A stretch of DNA of 64,000 bases from Salinibacterium sp. SWN248 (lineage in GTDB: Bacteria; Actinomycetota; Actinomycetes; Actinomycetales; Microbacteriaceae): assembly GCF_015864575.1 (NCBI RefSeq), contig NZ_JADYWW010000002.1:248001-312000 (forward strand), in the 5' to 3' direction. The position numbers and the translations under genes were made by a program. Shown one piece after another: positions 34,412 to 44,011 of the stretch. Every line of letters starts with the position of its first letter. Positions within the stretch are counted from its first letter, which is position 1. Under the pieces are notes generated by a model. It worked only from the letters and a program-made list of their open reading frames with translations, ran no database searches and was not told the origin of the DNA.

Positions 34412-36484
34412 ATGTCGCACCTCATCACCACCGACCTCGTGTTGTTGGATGCCGATCTCGGCACCGACCGCGAAAGTGTCATTCGCGCGCTAACGAATCT
34501 CGTCGCCGAACAGGGCCGCGCCACGAACGCGGAGTCGCTCTTCGACGACGCCTGGGCTCGCGAACAGCTCACCGACACGGGAGTTCCCGGCGGAATCGCC
34601 ATCCCCCACTGCCGTTCAGAAGCCGTCACCGAGGCAACCCTCGTGATGGCACGCCTGAAGCCCGCCGTTGATTTCGGGGCGGCGGATGCTGCAGCCGACC
34701 TCATCTTCTTGATCGCGGCCCCGGCCGGCGCCGACCAAGAACACCTCACGGTGCTCTCCACTCTCGCCCGCTCGCTCGTGAACCCCGAGTTCGTCGACAG
34801 CCTGCGCGCCGCGGAAACCCGCGAAGACATCGTTGCTCTCGTCGAGCAGGCCACCGCGCCCGAAGCAGAGGCTGCACCCGCTGCTGGGGCTGGATCTGCC
34901 GCTGGTGCTGGTGCCGCCGGTGCAGCGAGCACCGCCAAACACGCTGCTCCCGCCGCGACCGCTGCCTCGGGCTCAGACGGCGCCGCGCGCCCCGTGTTGA
35001 TTGCCGTCACCGCGTGCCCCACCGGCATCGCCCACACCTACATGGCCGCCGATTCACTCGCCGCCGCCGCAGAACGAGCTGGCGTGGAACTCCACGTCGA
35101 GACTCAGGGTTCGTCAGGGGCAACGCCGCTGGATCCTGCGATTATTGCTGCGGCATCCGCTGTCATCTTTGCTGTGGATGTGGATGTGCGCGACAAGGCT
35201 CGTTTCGCCGGCAAGGCTCTTGTGCAGTCGCCCGTGAAGCGCGGCATTGACGCGCCAGACGAGATGATCGCTGAAGCTCTCGCCGCCGCGAGCGACCCCG
35301 ACGCTGCGCGCGTTGCCGGTGACGGAGCAGCCACTGAGGCCACCAGCAGCACGAGCGACGAGCACTTCGGCCAGACCGTCAAGCGCGCCCTGCTCACCGG
35401 TGTGAGCTACATGATTCCGTTCGTGGCCGGTGGCGGTCTCTTGATCGCGCTCGGCTTCCTACTTGGTGGCTACCTGATCACCGACACCGCGAGCGACATC
35501 ATCGCGCAAAACAGCCTCTGGAACTTGCCTGAGGGGGGCCTCGCGGCGTACCTCGGCGCTGCAGCCTTTAAGATCGGTGCCGCCTCGATGGGCTTCCTCG
35601 TGCCCGCCCTTGCCGGTTACATCGCCTACGCGATTGCTGACCGCCCCGGCATCGCCCCCGGTTTCACCGCCGGAGCTGTCGCGGGTCTGATGGGTGCTGG
35701 CTTCCTCGGCGGAATCGTTGGTGGACTCCTCGCCGGTGTCGCCGCGCACTGGCTCGCTCAGCGCAAGACCGCAGCTTGGTTCCGCGGTCTCATGCCCGTC
35801 GTCGTGATCCCGTTGCTGGCGTCGATCTTCGCCTCCGGCCTCATGGTGCTGATCCTTGGCGGACCGATCGCCTCCCTCACCGTTGCTCTCAACAACTTCC
35901 TCAACGGCCTGACCGGCGCCTCCGCTGTCGTTCTCGGCCTCATCTTGGGAGCCATGATGGGCTTCGACCTCGGTGGCCCCGTGAACAAGGTGGCGTACGC
36001 CTTTGCTGTCGCCGGTCTCGGTGCCGGTGCAATCGACAACCAGGCACCGTGGATGATCATGGCCGCCGTCATGGCATCAGGAATGGTTGCGCCTCTCGCG
36101 ATGGCGCTCGCCTCCACCGTGCTTGCTCGCCGTCTGTTCTCGCCCGTCGAGAAGGAAAACGGCAAGGCAGCGTGGTTGCTTGGTGCTTCGTTCATCTCGG
36201 AGGGCGCCATCCCGTTCGCTGCTGCTGACCCGCTGCGCGTGATCCCTGCCAGCGCCATCGGCAGTGCCGTCACTGGTGGAATCATCATGGCTGCGGGCGT
36301 TACCTCGCAGGCGCCGCACGGTGGAGTGTTCGTGTTCTTCGCGATCAATCCGTTCCCGATGTTCCTGCTCGCGATTGTTGCCGGAACCATCGTCACCGCC
36401 CTCATCGTCGTCGCCCTCAAGCGTTTCGTGCGCAAGAGCAGCACCGTCACTGACGCGCACGCGCAGGTGCCCGTCGCGGCATAA
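34412..36484 (+). CDS. fruA: Fructose-specific PTS transporter, EIIABC fusion
   Basis: Imports and phosphorylates fructose to fructose 1-phosphate. The 690-residue protein contains EIIA (about 1-150, phospho-His66 in GIAIPHCRSE), an Ala-rich linker, EIIB (about 190-290, with the phospho-Cys in VTACPTGIAHTYMAAD) and EIIC (about 320-680, multiple membrane segments with GGPVNKVAYAFAVAGL and MAAGVTSQAPHGGVFVFFAI). ATG at 34412 has AAGGAG upstream. HPr (ptsH), which often follows fruA in actinobacteria, is absent here. Confidence 0.96.
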   Translation: MSHLITTDLVLLDADLGTDRESVIRALTNLVAEQGRATNAESLFDDAWAREQLTDTGVPGGIAIPHCRSEAVTEATLVMARLKPAVDFGAADAAADLIFLIAAPAGADQEHLTVLSTLARSLVNPEFVDSLRAAETREDIVALVEQATAPEAEAAPAAGAGSAAGAGAAGAASTAKHAAPAATAASGSDGAARPVLIAVTACPTGIAHTYMAADSLAAAAERAGVELHVETQGSSGATPLDPAIIAAASAVIFAVDVDVRDKARFAGKALVQSPVKRGIDAPDEMIAEALAAASDPDAARVAGDGAATEATSSTSDEHFGQTVKRALLTGVSYMIPFVAGGGLLIALGFLLGGYLITDTASDIIAQNSLWNLPEGGLAAYLGAAAFKIGAASMGFLVPALAGYIAYAIADRPGIAPGFTAGAVAGLMGAGFLGGIVGGLLAGVAAHWLAQRKTAAWFRGLMPVVVIPLLASIFASGLMVLILGGPIASLTVALNNFLNGLTGASAVVLGLILGAMMGFDLGGPVNKVAYAFAVAGLGAGAIDNQAPWMIMAAVMASGMVAPLAMALASTVLARRLFSPVEKENGKAAWLLGASFISEGAIPFAAADPLRVIPASAIGSAVTGGIIMAAGVTSQAPHGGVFVFFAINPFPMFLLAIVAGTIVTALIVVALKRFVRKSSTVTDAHAQVPVAA

Positions 36485-36562
36485 GGTCGTAGGCTTCATC
36501 TACGCAACGCTGCCGCTCATGCGCCGAGAGCTTCACGTCGTGCGTCGAATTTGGGAGACTCA

Positions 36563-37012
36563 ATGAAGATCACCGACAGCGTGCACATTGATGCGCCAAC
36601 GCAACGCGTCTTCGAGATTTTCACTGACCTCGACAGCACACCATCCCGAGTCAGCGGCATCCTCTCGCTCGAAGTTCTTGAGGGCCCTGCGCAACTCTCT
36701 GTCGGCACAAAGTGGCGTGAGACTCGCGTGTTTGCGGGAAAAGAAGCCACCGAAGTGATGTGGGTGACGGCCTACGAGCAGGATGTGTCGTACACCGTGG
36801 ATGCGCAGTCGCACGGCATGCACTACCAGAGCGTGTACCTGTTCATGCCGAGTCACGGCGGAACTCGGTTGGACTACCGCTTCACGATGACACCGCTCAC
36901 CTTCGGGGCACGCCTCATGAGCGTGGTCGGATTGCTGTTCCTCGGAGCAACAAAGAAGGCGCTTACGAAAGACCACCACGAGTTGAAGGTTGCGTGCGAG
37001 TCAGCGGCCTAA
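36563..37012 (+). CDS. SRPBCC-fold (polyketide cyclase/dehydrase-like) protein
   Basis: A 149-residue protein with the START/SRPBCC fold: MKITDSVHIDAPTQRVFEIFTDL at the N-terminus, VGTKWRETRVFAGKEATEV in the middle and DYRFTMTPLTFGARLMS-like helix at the end. The family binds hydrophobic ligands; no substrate is indicated. GGGAG lies upstream of ATG 36563. It is separated from fruA by about 80 bases and is probably independent. Confidence 0.8.
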   Translation: MKITDSVHIDAPTQRVFEIFTDLDSTPSRVSGILSLEVLEGPAQLSVGTKWRETRVFAGKEATEVMWVTAYEQDVSYTVDAQSHGMHYQSVYLFMPSHGGTRLDYRFTMTPLTFGARLMSVVGLLFLGATKKALTKDHHELKVACESAA

Positions 37013-37077
37013 ACCGCTCACGATGACAACGATCCCTCGCTTCAGCGGCGGGATGACGTTCAGAGGGAGTCGAGAGG

Positions 37078-37890
37078 TTACGGCTTGGAGCGCAAGGCCG
37101 CTTCGTACAGTTCGCGCTTGCTGAGCCCGGTTTGCTCGGCCACTTCGGTCGCCGCCTCTTTTAGGCGAGCACCATCGGCGACCAGCGCGAGCACGTAAGT
37201 GACTGCGGTCGGGAGATCGGATGTCGCGGGCGGTGCACCCTCGACGACGAGACAGATCTCGCCTCGGGCGCCGTCTTTGAACTTGGCGGCGAGTTCAGCG
37301 GCGGTGCCGCGGGCAACCTCTTCGTACATCTTGGTGAGTTCACGGCAGACGACAGCGCGACGGTCATCGCCCAAGGCGGTGGCGAGGTCGGCGAGCGCCG
37401 CGGGCAGACGGTTGGGGCTCTCGAAGAACACCATCGTGCGCTCTTCACGAGCGAGGGTGCGGAAGTAGGCGACGCGGCCCTTGCGCGGCAAGAAGCCTTC
37501 GAAGCTGAAGCGGTCAGTCGGCAGGCCGGAGACAGCGAGGGCGGTAAGGACTGCGCTCGGTCCTGGCAAAGCGGTGACGGTAACCCCCGCGGCGGCGGCT
37601 GCCGAGACGAGAGGAAATCCGGGGTCGCTGATGGCGGGCATCCCGGCATCGCTGAGAACCAGAACGTCGGCATCACGGGCCAACTCGACGATCTCGGCGG
37701 CCTTCTCTGACTCGTTGTGTTCGTGCAGCGGAATGAGCCGCGGCCGGTTGTCGATGCCGAGAGCGCGCATGAGATGGATGGTCGTGCGGGTGTCTTCGCT
37801 CGCGATCACCTCAGCGTTCGTGAGGGCCTCGATGAGGCGCTGAGACGCGTCGCCAAGGTTGCCAATGGGAGTCGCCGCAAGAATGATCAC
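37078..37890 (-). CDS. rsmI: 16S rRNA (cytidine1402-2'-O)-methyltransferase
   Basis: Methylates the 2'-OH of C1402 in the ribosomal P site. The 270-residue protein starts VIILAATPIGNLGDAS, the family N-terminus, with GTG at 37890 and GGGAG nine bases upstream. Further motifs are SEDTRTTIHLMRALG, VLVLSDAGMPAISDPGFPLV and GPSAVLTALAVSGLPTDRF. The frame stays open to 38025, but this extension is not family sequence. A short C-terminal helix-turn-helix-like segment (VAEQTGLSKRELYEAAL) is present, as in other members. Confidence 0.95.
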   Translation of the reverse strand: MIILAATPIGNLGDASQRLIEALTNAEVIASEDTRTTIHLMRALGIDNRPRLIPLHEHNESEKAAEIVELARDADVLVLSDAGMPAISDPGFPLVSAAAAAGVTVTALPGPSAVLTALAVSGLPTDRFSFEGFLPRKGRVAYFRTLAREERTMVFFESPNRLPAALADLATALGDDRRAVVCRELTKMYEEVARGTAAELAAKFKDGARGEICLVVEGAPPATSDLPTAVTYVLALVADGARLKEAATEVAEQTGLSKRELYEAALRSKP

Positions 37891-37978
37891 TCGGCCATTC
37901 TCCCACCCGCGCACAACGCGCAGAATTCGGCTCCCTTTCGCGCGCAGATCACCCCTTCTCAGGTCGTAGGGTTGCACT

Positions 37979-38893
37979 ATGTCGACTCGTCCGCCCTTGA
38001 GGGGAACGCCCCTCGGCGCTGTCATGCTTGTGGTGTTGGGCCTGATCTTTCAGGACGTCGGCGCTTCGGTAGCGGTGCTGCTGTTCCCCGAAGTCGGCCC
38101 CGCCGGAATGGTGTCGCTGCGCCTGGTTTTCTCCGCCGCGATTCTGCTGGCGATTGCCCGCCCCAACCTGCGCGCCATCTCGAAGCGGGCCTGGCTCATG
38201 GCGGTCATTTTTGGTATTTCGCTCGGCGGCATGAACCTGCTGTTCTACGAAGCTCTCTCGCGCGTTGACCTCGGGGCGACCGTCACTATTGAGGTGCTCG
38301 GCCCGCTCGTACTTTCCGTCATCGTCGCCCGCCGCGCTAGTGCGTGGCTGTGGGCTGTGCTCGCCTTCGCCGGTGTCGCCCTGCTCAGCCTGGGCAGCGT
38401 TGGCGCCCTCGACCCCGTCGGTGTTGCCTTCGCTCTTGCCGCCGCCGTGTCGTGGGCGGGCTACATCTTGGCCTCACGCAAGACCGGCCAAGTCTTTGCC
38501 GGCTTGGACGGTCTGGCTATCGCCATGGCAATCGGCGCGATCATCAGCCTCCCCTTCGGCATCTCGCAGGCCGGAAGCACTCTGCTCGAACCTTCGATTC
38601 TCGTGCGCGGCCTCGCGGTCGCCATCTGCTCATCAGCGATTCCCTACGCCCTCGAACTGATCGCGCTGCGTCGTATCTCCGCCGCCGCGTTCTCAGTGCT
38701 CATGGCACTGGCTCCCGCTATCGCGACCGGCGCTGGCTTCTTCGTGCTCGGGCAAAACATCACCCTGATTCAGGGAGTCGGAATCGCGCTCGTGATCGCA
38801 GCATCAATCGGGGCCGTGCGGGCGGCATCCCGCGTGCCCGGAGAACCCGGGGCTGGGCCGAACGCACTACTGCCCGAAGAGACTCCGCTGTAG
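37979..38893 (+). CDS. EamA family (DMT superfamily) transporter
   Basis: A 304-residue membrane protein with about ten hydrophobic segments arranged as two EamA repeats. It resembles the RhtA/threonine-homoserine exporter group: SLGGMNLLFYEALSRVDLGATVTIEVLGPL, SSAIPYALELIALRRISAAAFSVLMAL and a C-terminal charged tail. The substrate is uncertain, possibly amino acids. It is divergent from rsmI and convergent with the MmpL-type gene. Confidence 0.88.
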   Translation: MSTRPPLRGTPLGAVMLVVLGLIFQDVGASVAVLLFPEVGPAGMVSLRLVFSAAILLAIARPNLRAISKRAWLMAVIFGISLGGMNLLFYEALSRVDLGATVTIEVLGPLVLSVIVARRASAWLWAVLAFAGVALLSLGSVGALDPVGVAFALAAAVSWAGYILASRKTGQVFAGLDGLAIAMAIGAIISLPFGISQAGSTLLEPSILVRGLAVAICSSAIPYALELIALRRISAAAFSVLMALAPAIATGAGFFVLGQNITLIQGVGIALVIAASIGAVRAASRVPGEPGAGPNALLPEETPL

Positions 38894-38931
38894 CGGAAGC
38901 CTCCCCGGGCAGCGGGAGCGAGTGTTAGCGG

Positions 38932-41475
38932 TTAGCGCTCAGCGGGTGCAGGCTCTGAACTGCTGCTCGCGTCATCCGGAGCAACAACGTGCATGGGGTG
39001 ACTGCGCTCGAGAGCGGCACCCTCGACATCCACACTGGGCAGGATGCGGTCAAGCCACTTCGGCAGCCACCACGCGGAGGCCCCAAGCAAGTGCATGAGC
39101 GACGGGATGAGCAGCATCCGCACGACGAAGGCATCGAACAGCACGCCGACGGCAAGACCGAAGCCGAGCGGGCGCACCATCGCGAGGTGCGAGAAGACGA
39201 AGCCTCCGAAGACGGCGATCATGATGATCGCGGCGGCCGTGACAACCGCTCGCCCGCTGCGCAATCCGCTCATGACCGCGGCCCTAGCCGGGACACCGTG
39301 AACGTACGCTTCGCGCATGCCCGAAACCAGGAACAACTGGTAATCCATGGCGAGGCCAAACAGCACGCCCATGATGATGATCGGGGCGAAGTTCAACAGC
39401 GGCCCCGGATCGGTGACGCCGAAGACGGCACCCAACCAGCCCCACTGGTACACGGCGACCATCGCGCCGAACGCAGCCAGCAGCGACAACACGTAGCCGA
39501 GAGTCGCAATAACCGGCACGAGTAGTGAACGGAAGACCAGAATCAGGATGAGCAGCGAGAGCCCCACGACGACGGCGAGGTAGAGCGGCAGCACTCCCGC
39601 GAGCTTCTCGGAGATGTCGATGTTTCCGCTGGCCGAACCCGCAACACCGAGTTCGATTCCACCATCGAGCGGCGAACTGTCGCGCAGGTCGTGCACGAGT
39701 TGGCCGGTCGACTCACTCGACGGACCGTCAACAGGGATGACCTGGAACGCGAAGTAATCTGACTCATCCGAGACACCGACGGGGGCAACCGCGACGACGT
39801 CATCGAAGGCCAGCAGCATGTCGGCGAGGTCGGCTTGCGTCTCGACAACGGCATCCTCCTCCACGCCTTCGGGCAGGGTGGCCGTGACCAAGAGCGCACC
39901 GTTCTGCCCGGCACCGAATTCTTCGGCGACCGTCGTGTAGGCGCGGTACTGGGTCGAATCGGCCGGCTCAGACGAACCATCCGGCAAGCCGAGACGCATC
40001 GAGAGCGCGGGGATGGCGACCACGAGCAGTCCGAGAATGGCAACCACGAGAATCGCAATCGCCCGGCTCGTGCGCATCGGTCGCGCGGCAACCTGCTTGT
40101 GCACCTCATGACCGATTTCCTGGCGGGCACGACGCGACAGAACGCGAGTGCCGAGCAACGACAACAGTGCCGGAGTCAGGCTGACCGCAATAAGAACCGA
40201 GACGAGCACGCAGACAGCGCCGACCGTTCCCATCACACCGAGGAACGGGATGCCGCTGACATTGAGGGCGAGCAAAGCCACCAACACCGTCGACCCGGCA
40301 AACAACACCGCGTTGCCCGACGTTCCATTGGCGAGACCGATCGACTCGTGGAGCTCCATGCCCGCCGCCAACTGACGACGGTGACGCTGCACGATAAAGA
40401 GGGTGTAGTCGATGCCGACCGCGAGGCCCAACATCACACCGAGAATCGGAGTAACCGAGGTCATTTCTACGACGCCCGACAGAGCGAGCGAACCCGCAAC
40501 ACCCACACCAACACCAATGAGCGATGACACAATCGGCAGCACCGCAGGCAAGAACGAGCGGAACAGCACGAGCAAGACGAGCCCGGCCAGCAGCACACCG
40601 ATCAACTCGCCGATGCCGAGAAGGCCATCGGTCGAGGTCGCAATCGACGACGAGTAGTCGACGGTTACTCCATCGATCTGGATGGCATCGAGCTCAGCAG
40701 CGATCGCACTCTTCGTCTCCCCCGAGAGGTCGAGCAGTTCGCTGTCGAACGTGAGGAGGCCGAGCGCCGTAGCGCCATCGTCGGAGACAAAGGTGATTGC
40801 GGCGGCGGCATCCATGAGGCGCTCGCCGTAGCCAAGCTGCTGCTCCTGCTCGTCGAGCAGCGTCGTGTTCTCGTCGATCGTGGCCTGCTGGGCGGTGAGC
40901 TCGGCTAGTCCGGCATCAATCTGAGCCTGTTGGGCATCGAACTGAGCGACGGATGCCTCGTAGAAGCCTGCCGCTTTGGCCTGCTCAATCGCGGCATCCA
41001 GTTGGGTCTGACCAGCCTCAAGTTCTTGAGCGCCTGCATCCAATTGGGCCTGGCCGTCACTGATCTGCTGCTTGCCTGCGTCGATCTGCTCGCGACCGTC
41101 CACGATCTGTTGCGCTTGCTCGTCGCGTTGGGCGTCAGTCTCGAAGGGGTCGATGACCGCGCTGACATCGTTCTGTGAGGTGAGCTCGGCGAGAGCATCC
41201 GTGATCTCAGACTGCTGCGAAGCAGAGAACGCTTCGCCGTCTTTTGAACCGAACACAACGGTGGCGGAGATGCCGCCAATGTCGCCGAGGCGGTCGGTGA
41301 GTTCGGAGGCCACACGCTCTGTTTCAGTGCCGGGAATCGACATCGTCGACGACAGCGTGCCGCCGAAGAGGGCGAAGCCACCAACGGCGAGACCAAGAAC
41401 AGCGATCCAGCTCACGATAAAGAGCCAAGCGCGGCGGGCCGAGAGACGGCCAAGGCGATACAGAAGTTCAGCCAT
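38932..41475 (-). CDS. MmpL-type RND transporter
   Basis: An 847-residue MMPL-family transporter. An N-terminal membrane segment (about 15-37) is followed by a large extracytoplasmic domain. This holds an unusual Gln/Ala/Asp heptad-rich stretch at about 118-210 (IVDGREQIDAGKQQISDGQA and similar repeats), which should form a long coiled coil. Two blocks of five to six membrane segments follow; GLAVGIDYTLFIV and FGLAMDYQLFLVSGMREAY carry the proton-relay Asp-Tyr pairs. Function is export of a lipid or drug, substrate unknown. It is divergent from a TetR gene with a strong operator between them. Confidence 0.93.
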   Translation of the reverse strand: MAELLYRLGRLSARRAWLFIVSWIAVLGLAVGGFALFGGTLSSTMSIPGTETERVASELTDRLGDIGGISATVVFGSKDGEAFSASQQSEITDALAELTSQNDVSAVIDPFETDAQRDEQAQQIVDGREQIDAGKQQISDGQAQLDAGAQELEAGQTQLDAAIEQAKAAGFYEASVAQFDAQQAQIDAGLAELTAQQATIDENTTLLDEQEQQLGYGERLMDAAAAITFVSDDGATALGLLTFDSELLDLSGETKSAIAAELDAIQIDGVTVDYSSSIATSTDGLLGIGELIGVLLAGLVLLVLFRSFLPAVLPIVSSLIGVGVGVAGSLALSGVVEMTSVTPILGVMLGLAVGIDYTLFIVQRHRRQLAAGMELHESIGLANGTSGNAVLFAGSTVLVALLALNVSGIPFLGVMGTVGAVCVLVSVLIAVSLTPALLSLLGTRVLSRRARQEIGHEVHKQVAARPMRTSRAIAILVVAILGLLVVAIPALSMRLGLPDGSSEPADSTQYRAYTTVAEEFGAGQNGALLVTATLPEGVEEDAVVETQADLADMLLAFDDVVAVAPVGVSDESDYFAFQVIPVDGPSSESTGQLVHDLRDSSPLDGGIELGVAGSASGNIDISEKLAGVLPLYLAVVVGLSLLILILVFRSLLVPVIATLGYVLSLLAAFGAMVAVYQWGWLGAVFGVTDPGPLLNFAPIIIMGVLFGLAMDYQLFLVSGMREAYVHGVPARAAVMSGLRSGRAVVTAAAIIMIAVFGGFVFSHLAMVRPLGFGLAVGVLFDAFVVRMLLIPSLMHLLGASAWWLPKWLDRILPSVDVEGAALERSHPMHVVAPDDASSSSEPAPAER

Positions 41476-41548
41476 GCTGAAGAGGACCTCTCGTAGAAAA
41501 CAGTACGGGGCACTTCATCGGGCCATGGCCATCGTATTCGTCTTTGAC

Positions 41549-41576
41549 GAGTTTTCCAACAACTGTCGGAAAACTC
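41549..41576. promoter_or_regulatory. Inverted repeat between mmpL-type gene and tetR, probable TetR operator
   Basis: GAGTTTTCC-N10-GGAAAACTC, a perfect 9 base inverted repeat spanning 28 bases, lies near the middle of the 136 base divergent promoter region (73 bases from the mmpL-type start, 35 bases from tetR). Position, symmetry and length fit a TetR-family operator that would control both genes. Confidence 0.75.
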
Positions 41577-41611
41577 ACATTCGCGGCGAGATTGTCTGCC
41601 AGAATCAAAGA

Positions 41612-42187
41612 ATGGATGTGCGCGTAGAACGAACAAGACAGAGCCTGCAGCAGGCACTCTTCGCCCTCACCCAAGAACGCGCCTTCGACGAAGTAACCGT
41701 CAGCGACATCGCCGAACGCGCCGGCGTCAACCGCAGCAGCTTCTACCAGCACTACGCCGACAAAGAGACCCTGTTGGCCTTCGCCATCGAAGCCGCGGCG
41801 GATGAGGCCGGCGTTCAACTGGCAGACCTCGACCCCGAAAGTGCCACAGCCCCGCCCGCGCTCAGCAACTATCTCGGCCACATCGATGCCAATGCGGCGG
41901 TCTACTCCAGCGCCCTAGGACCACGCGGTTCAGCCCTCGTCGCCTCGCGCATGCGCACCCGGCTCAAACAGATCGTGCGCGAAGGAATCATCAACCACGG
42001 CAGCGACCAGCTGGAAGGCATCGCCCTCGACATCGAAAGTGCCAGCATCACCGGCGCAACCTTCGGCATCATCGAAGCGTGGCTCGCCATGGAACCGCGC
42101 CCATCGGCCGAGACCGCAGTGACCTGGATCTGGCAGTCCTTCGGAACCCCGAGTGGGCGCTGGGACGAAATCTTTCCCGCGAGCTAG
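41612..42187 (+). CDS. TetR family transcriptional regulator
   Basis: A 191-residue regulator. The N-terminal helix-turn-helix is in LTQERAFDEVTVSDIAERAGVNRSSFYQHYADKETLL, the TetR signature. The C-terminal ligand domain resembles TetR_C_7/33-type domains and ends with ETAVTWIWQSFG. ATG at 41612 is the first start after the palindrome; the frame is open far upstream because it runs across the mmpL-type gene. It most likely represses the divergent MmpL-type exporter gene. Confidence 0.92.
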   Translation: MDVRVERTRQSLQQALFALTQERAFDEVTVSDIAERAGVNRSSFYQHYADKETLLAFAIEAAADEAGVQLADLDPESATAPPALSNYLGHIDANAAVYSSALGPRGSALVASRMRTRLKQIVREGIINHGSDQLEGIALDIESASITGATFGIIEAWLAMEPRPSAETAVTWIWQSFGTPSGRWDEIFPAS

Positions 42188-42253
42188 CGTCGACTCCCCC
42201 AGAACACTGGGCTCCGGTCTGCAGCGCATGGTTTCCCTCAGTACCATTGCGGG

Positions 42254-43939
42254 GTGAGCCAGACGAACCCGCGCGACTTCGACGACATCCTGTCGAACGA
42301 GTCGCCGGCACGTGCGTCTGAGATTTCGGACGGCTCAGAGGCTTCGGATTCTTCAGCACCCTCGGGCCGCCACTATGCCGCCGACGAGGGCTCTGGGCTC
42401 GATCATTGGTGGGCGGCGAGAAGTCCGCTGACCCGCCGCTGGCTCGGGTGGGCTGGGCCGGCGATTGTGGTGCTGATCGCAGCATTCACGCGACTGGTTG
42501 GCCTCGGGCATCCGTCGTCGCTGGTGTTTGACGAGACCTTCTATGTGAAGGATTCGTGGACGCTAGTGAATCTCGGCTACGAGGCACAGTGGCCAGCCGA
42601 AGCCGATGCCCTGTTCAACAGCGGCAAGGTCAACATCTTTCTGAATGACCCGTCGTTTGTGGTGCATCCGCCACTCGGCAAGTGGCTGATCGGGTTGGGC
42701 ATGCTGCCGGGCGGAGGCGAAGATCCCTTTGGCTGGCGCATCGCGACCGCCATTGTCGGCATTCTCGCGGTCGTGGTGCTCATGCTGATCGCCAAGAAAC
42801 TGTTTGGCTCCACGCTGTTGGCGACTCTCGCCGGGCTGTTGATGGCGATCGATGGCAACGCGATTGTCATGAGTCGGGTCGCGTTGCTCGACAACTTTGT
42901 GATGATCTTCGCCCTGCTCGGGGTCGGTGCGATGCTGCTGGATCGCGAGCATTCGGCCACCCGGCTGGCGCTGTGGAGCAGTCGCCGTGGGCTCCGCGGC
43001 GCGAGCACCGAATGGGGTCCTGCGTTGTGGTGGCGGCCCTGGCTCATTCTCGCCGCCGTCGCCTTCGGGCTTGCTGCCGCCGTCAAATGGAATGGTCTCT
43101 ATTTTTTGGCCGCCTTCGCCGTCTACAGCCTGGTAGTGGATGCTCTGGCGCGCCGCAGCGCCGGCATCAGCTTCTGGGGCTCCGGCACTCTCTTCAAGCA
43201 AGCCCCCGTCAGCTTCCTGCTGACCGTGCCGATTGCGCTGCTCGTGTACCTCAGCACGTGGACCGCCTGGTTCCTCAGCGACAACAGCTACGACCGCAAC
43301 TGGGCCGAAAACGACGGCAACGCGTGGACAGGTTTCTTCAGCTGGGTGCCGCTCGACCTGCAAAGCCTGTGGCACTTTCAGTCGAGCGTCTACAGCTACC
43401 ACGTGGGCGAAAGCCGACCACATCCGTATCAAGCAAACCCGCTGACCTGGCTGCTGCTCATCCGCCCCACGAGCATGTTCTACGAAAACTTGTCCCGCGG
43501 CGACGACGGCTGTCTCGCGGATGCCTGCGGCGCCTCCATCTCTGGAATCGCCAACCCCATCATCTGGTGGGCTGCGACCGCGGCCATGCTGTATCTCGTG
43601 TACCGACTGGTGCGCTACCGCCAGTGGCAGACCGGCTTCATTCTGATGGGCGTCGCCGCCGGCTACCTGCCGTGGTTGCTCTACCTGAACCGCACCGTGT
43701 TCCAGTTCTACACAATCGTGTTCGAGCCGTACCTGATCCTGGCGCTCGTGGCCGCACTCGGGGTGATCATCGGCAGATCCGACGACGATCGCTATCGACG
43801 CACGAGCGGGCTCGGCGTCGTCGCCGTCTTTGTCGTCGTCGCCATCGCGGTCAGCGTGTTCTTCTGGCCGCTCTGGACCGGCCAAACCATCGACTACGAC
43901 CTGCTGCGACTGCGCTGGTGGCTGCCGACGTGGATCTAG
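42254..43939 (+). CDS. pmt: Dolichyl-phosphate-mannose--protein mannosyltransferase (GT39)
   Basis: Transfers mannose from polyprenyl-phosphomannose to Ser/Thr of secreted proteins. The 561-residue protein has about eleven membrane segments. Near the first loop FDETFYVKDSWTLVNLGYE carries the catalytic Asp-Glu, FVVHPPLGKWLIGLGM is the PMT motif, and VAFGLAAAVKWNGLYFL and NRTVFQFYTIVFEPYLILAL follow. The start is GTG at 42254. In many actinobacteria pmt is directly divergent from rsmI; here an EamA, an MmpL-type and a tetR gene lie between. Confidence 0.95.
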   Translation: MSQTNPRDFDDILSNESPARASEISDGSEASDSSAPSGRHYAADEGSGLDHWWAARSPLTRRWLGWAGPAIVVLIAAFTRLVGLGHPSSLVFDETFYVKDSWTLVNLGYEAQWPAEADALFNSGKVNIFLNDPSFVVHPPLGKWLIGLGMLPGGGEDPFGWRIATAIVGILAVVVLMLIAKKLFGSTLLATLAGLLMAIDGNAIVMSRVALLDNFVMIFALLGVGAMLLDREHSATRLALWSSRRGLRGASTEWGPALWWRPWLILAAVAFGLAAAVKWNGLYFLAAFAVYSLVVDALARRSAGISFWGSGTLFKQAPVSFLLTVPIALLVYLSTWTAWFLSDNSYDRNWAENDGNAWTGFFSWVPLDLQSLWHFQSSVYSYHVGESRPHPYQANPLTWLLLIRPTSMFYENLSRGDDGCLADACGASISGIANPIIWWAATAAMLYLVYRLVRYRQWQTGFILMGVAAGYLPWLLYLNRTVFQFYTIVFEPYLILALVAALGVIIGRSDDDRYRRTSGLGVVAVFVVVAIAVSVFFWPLWTGQTIDYDLLRLRWWLPTWI

Positions 43940-44011
43940 ACCGACCACTTTCGTGGCGTTCTGTTACGGCGAAAGACCGCTGGCGGCATCCGTTCTCTGT
44001 AGCCTGAAGCC

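Noticed and set aside
42563-43948. 461-codon minus-strand frame
   Set aside because: It is antisense to the pmt gene, which shows the GT39 motifs and membrane segments.
43940-44011. SAM or other methionine riboswitch upstream of metY
   Set aside because: The gap is only 72 bases and shows no conserved riboswitch core.
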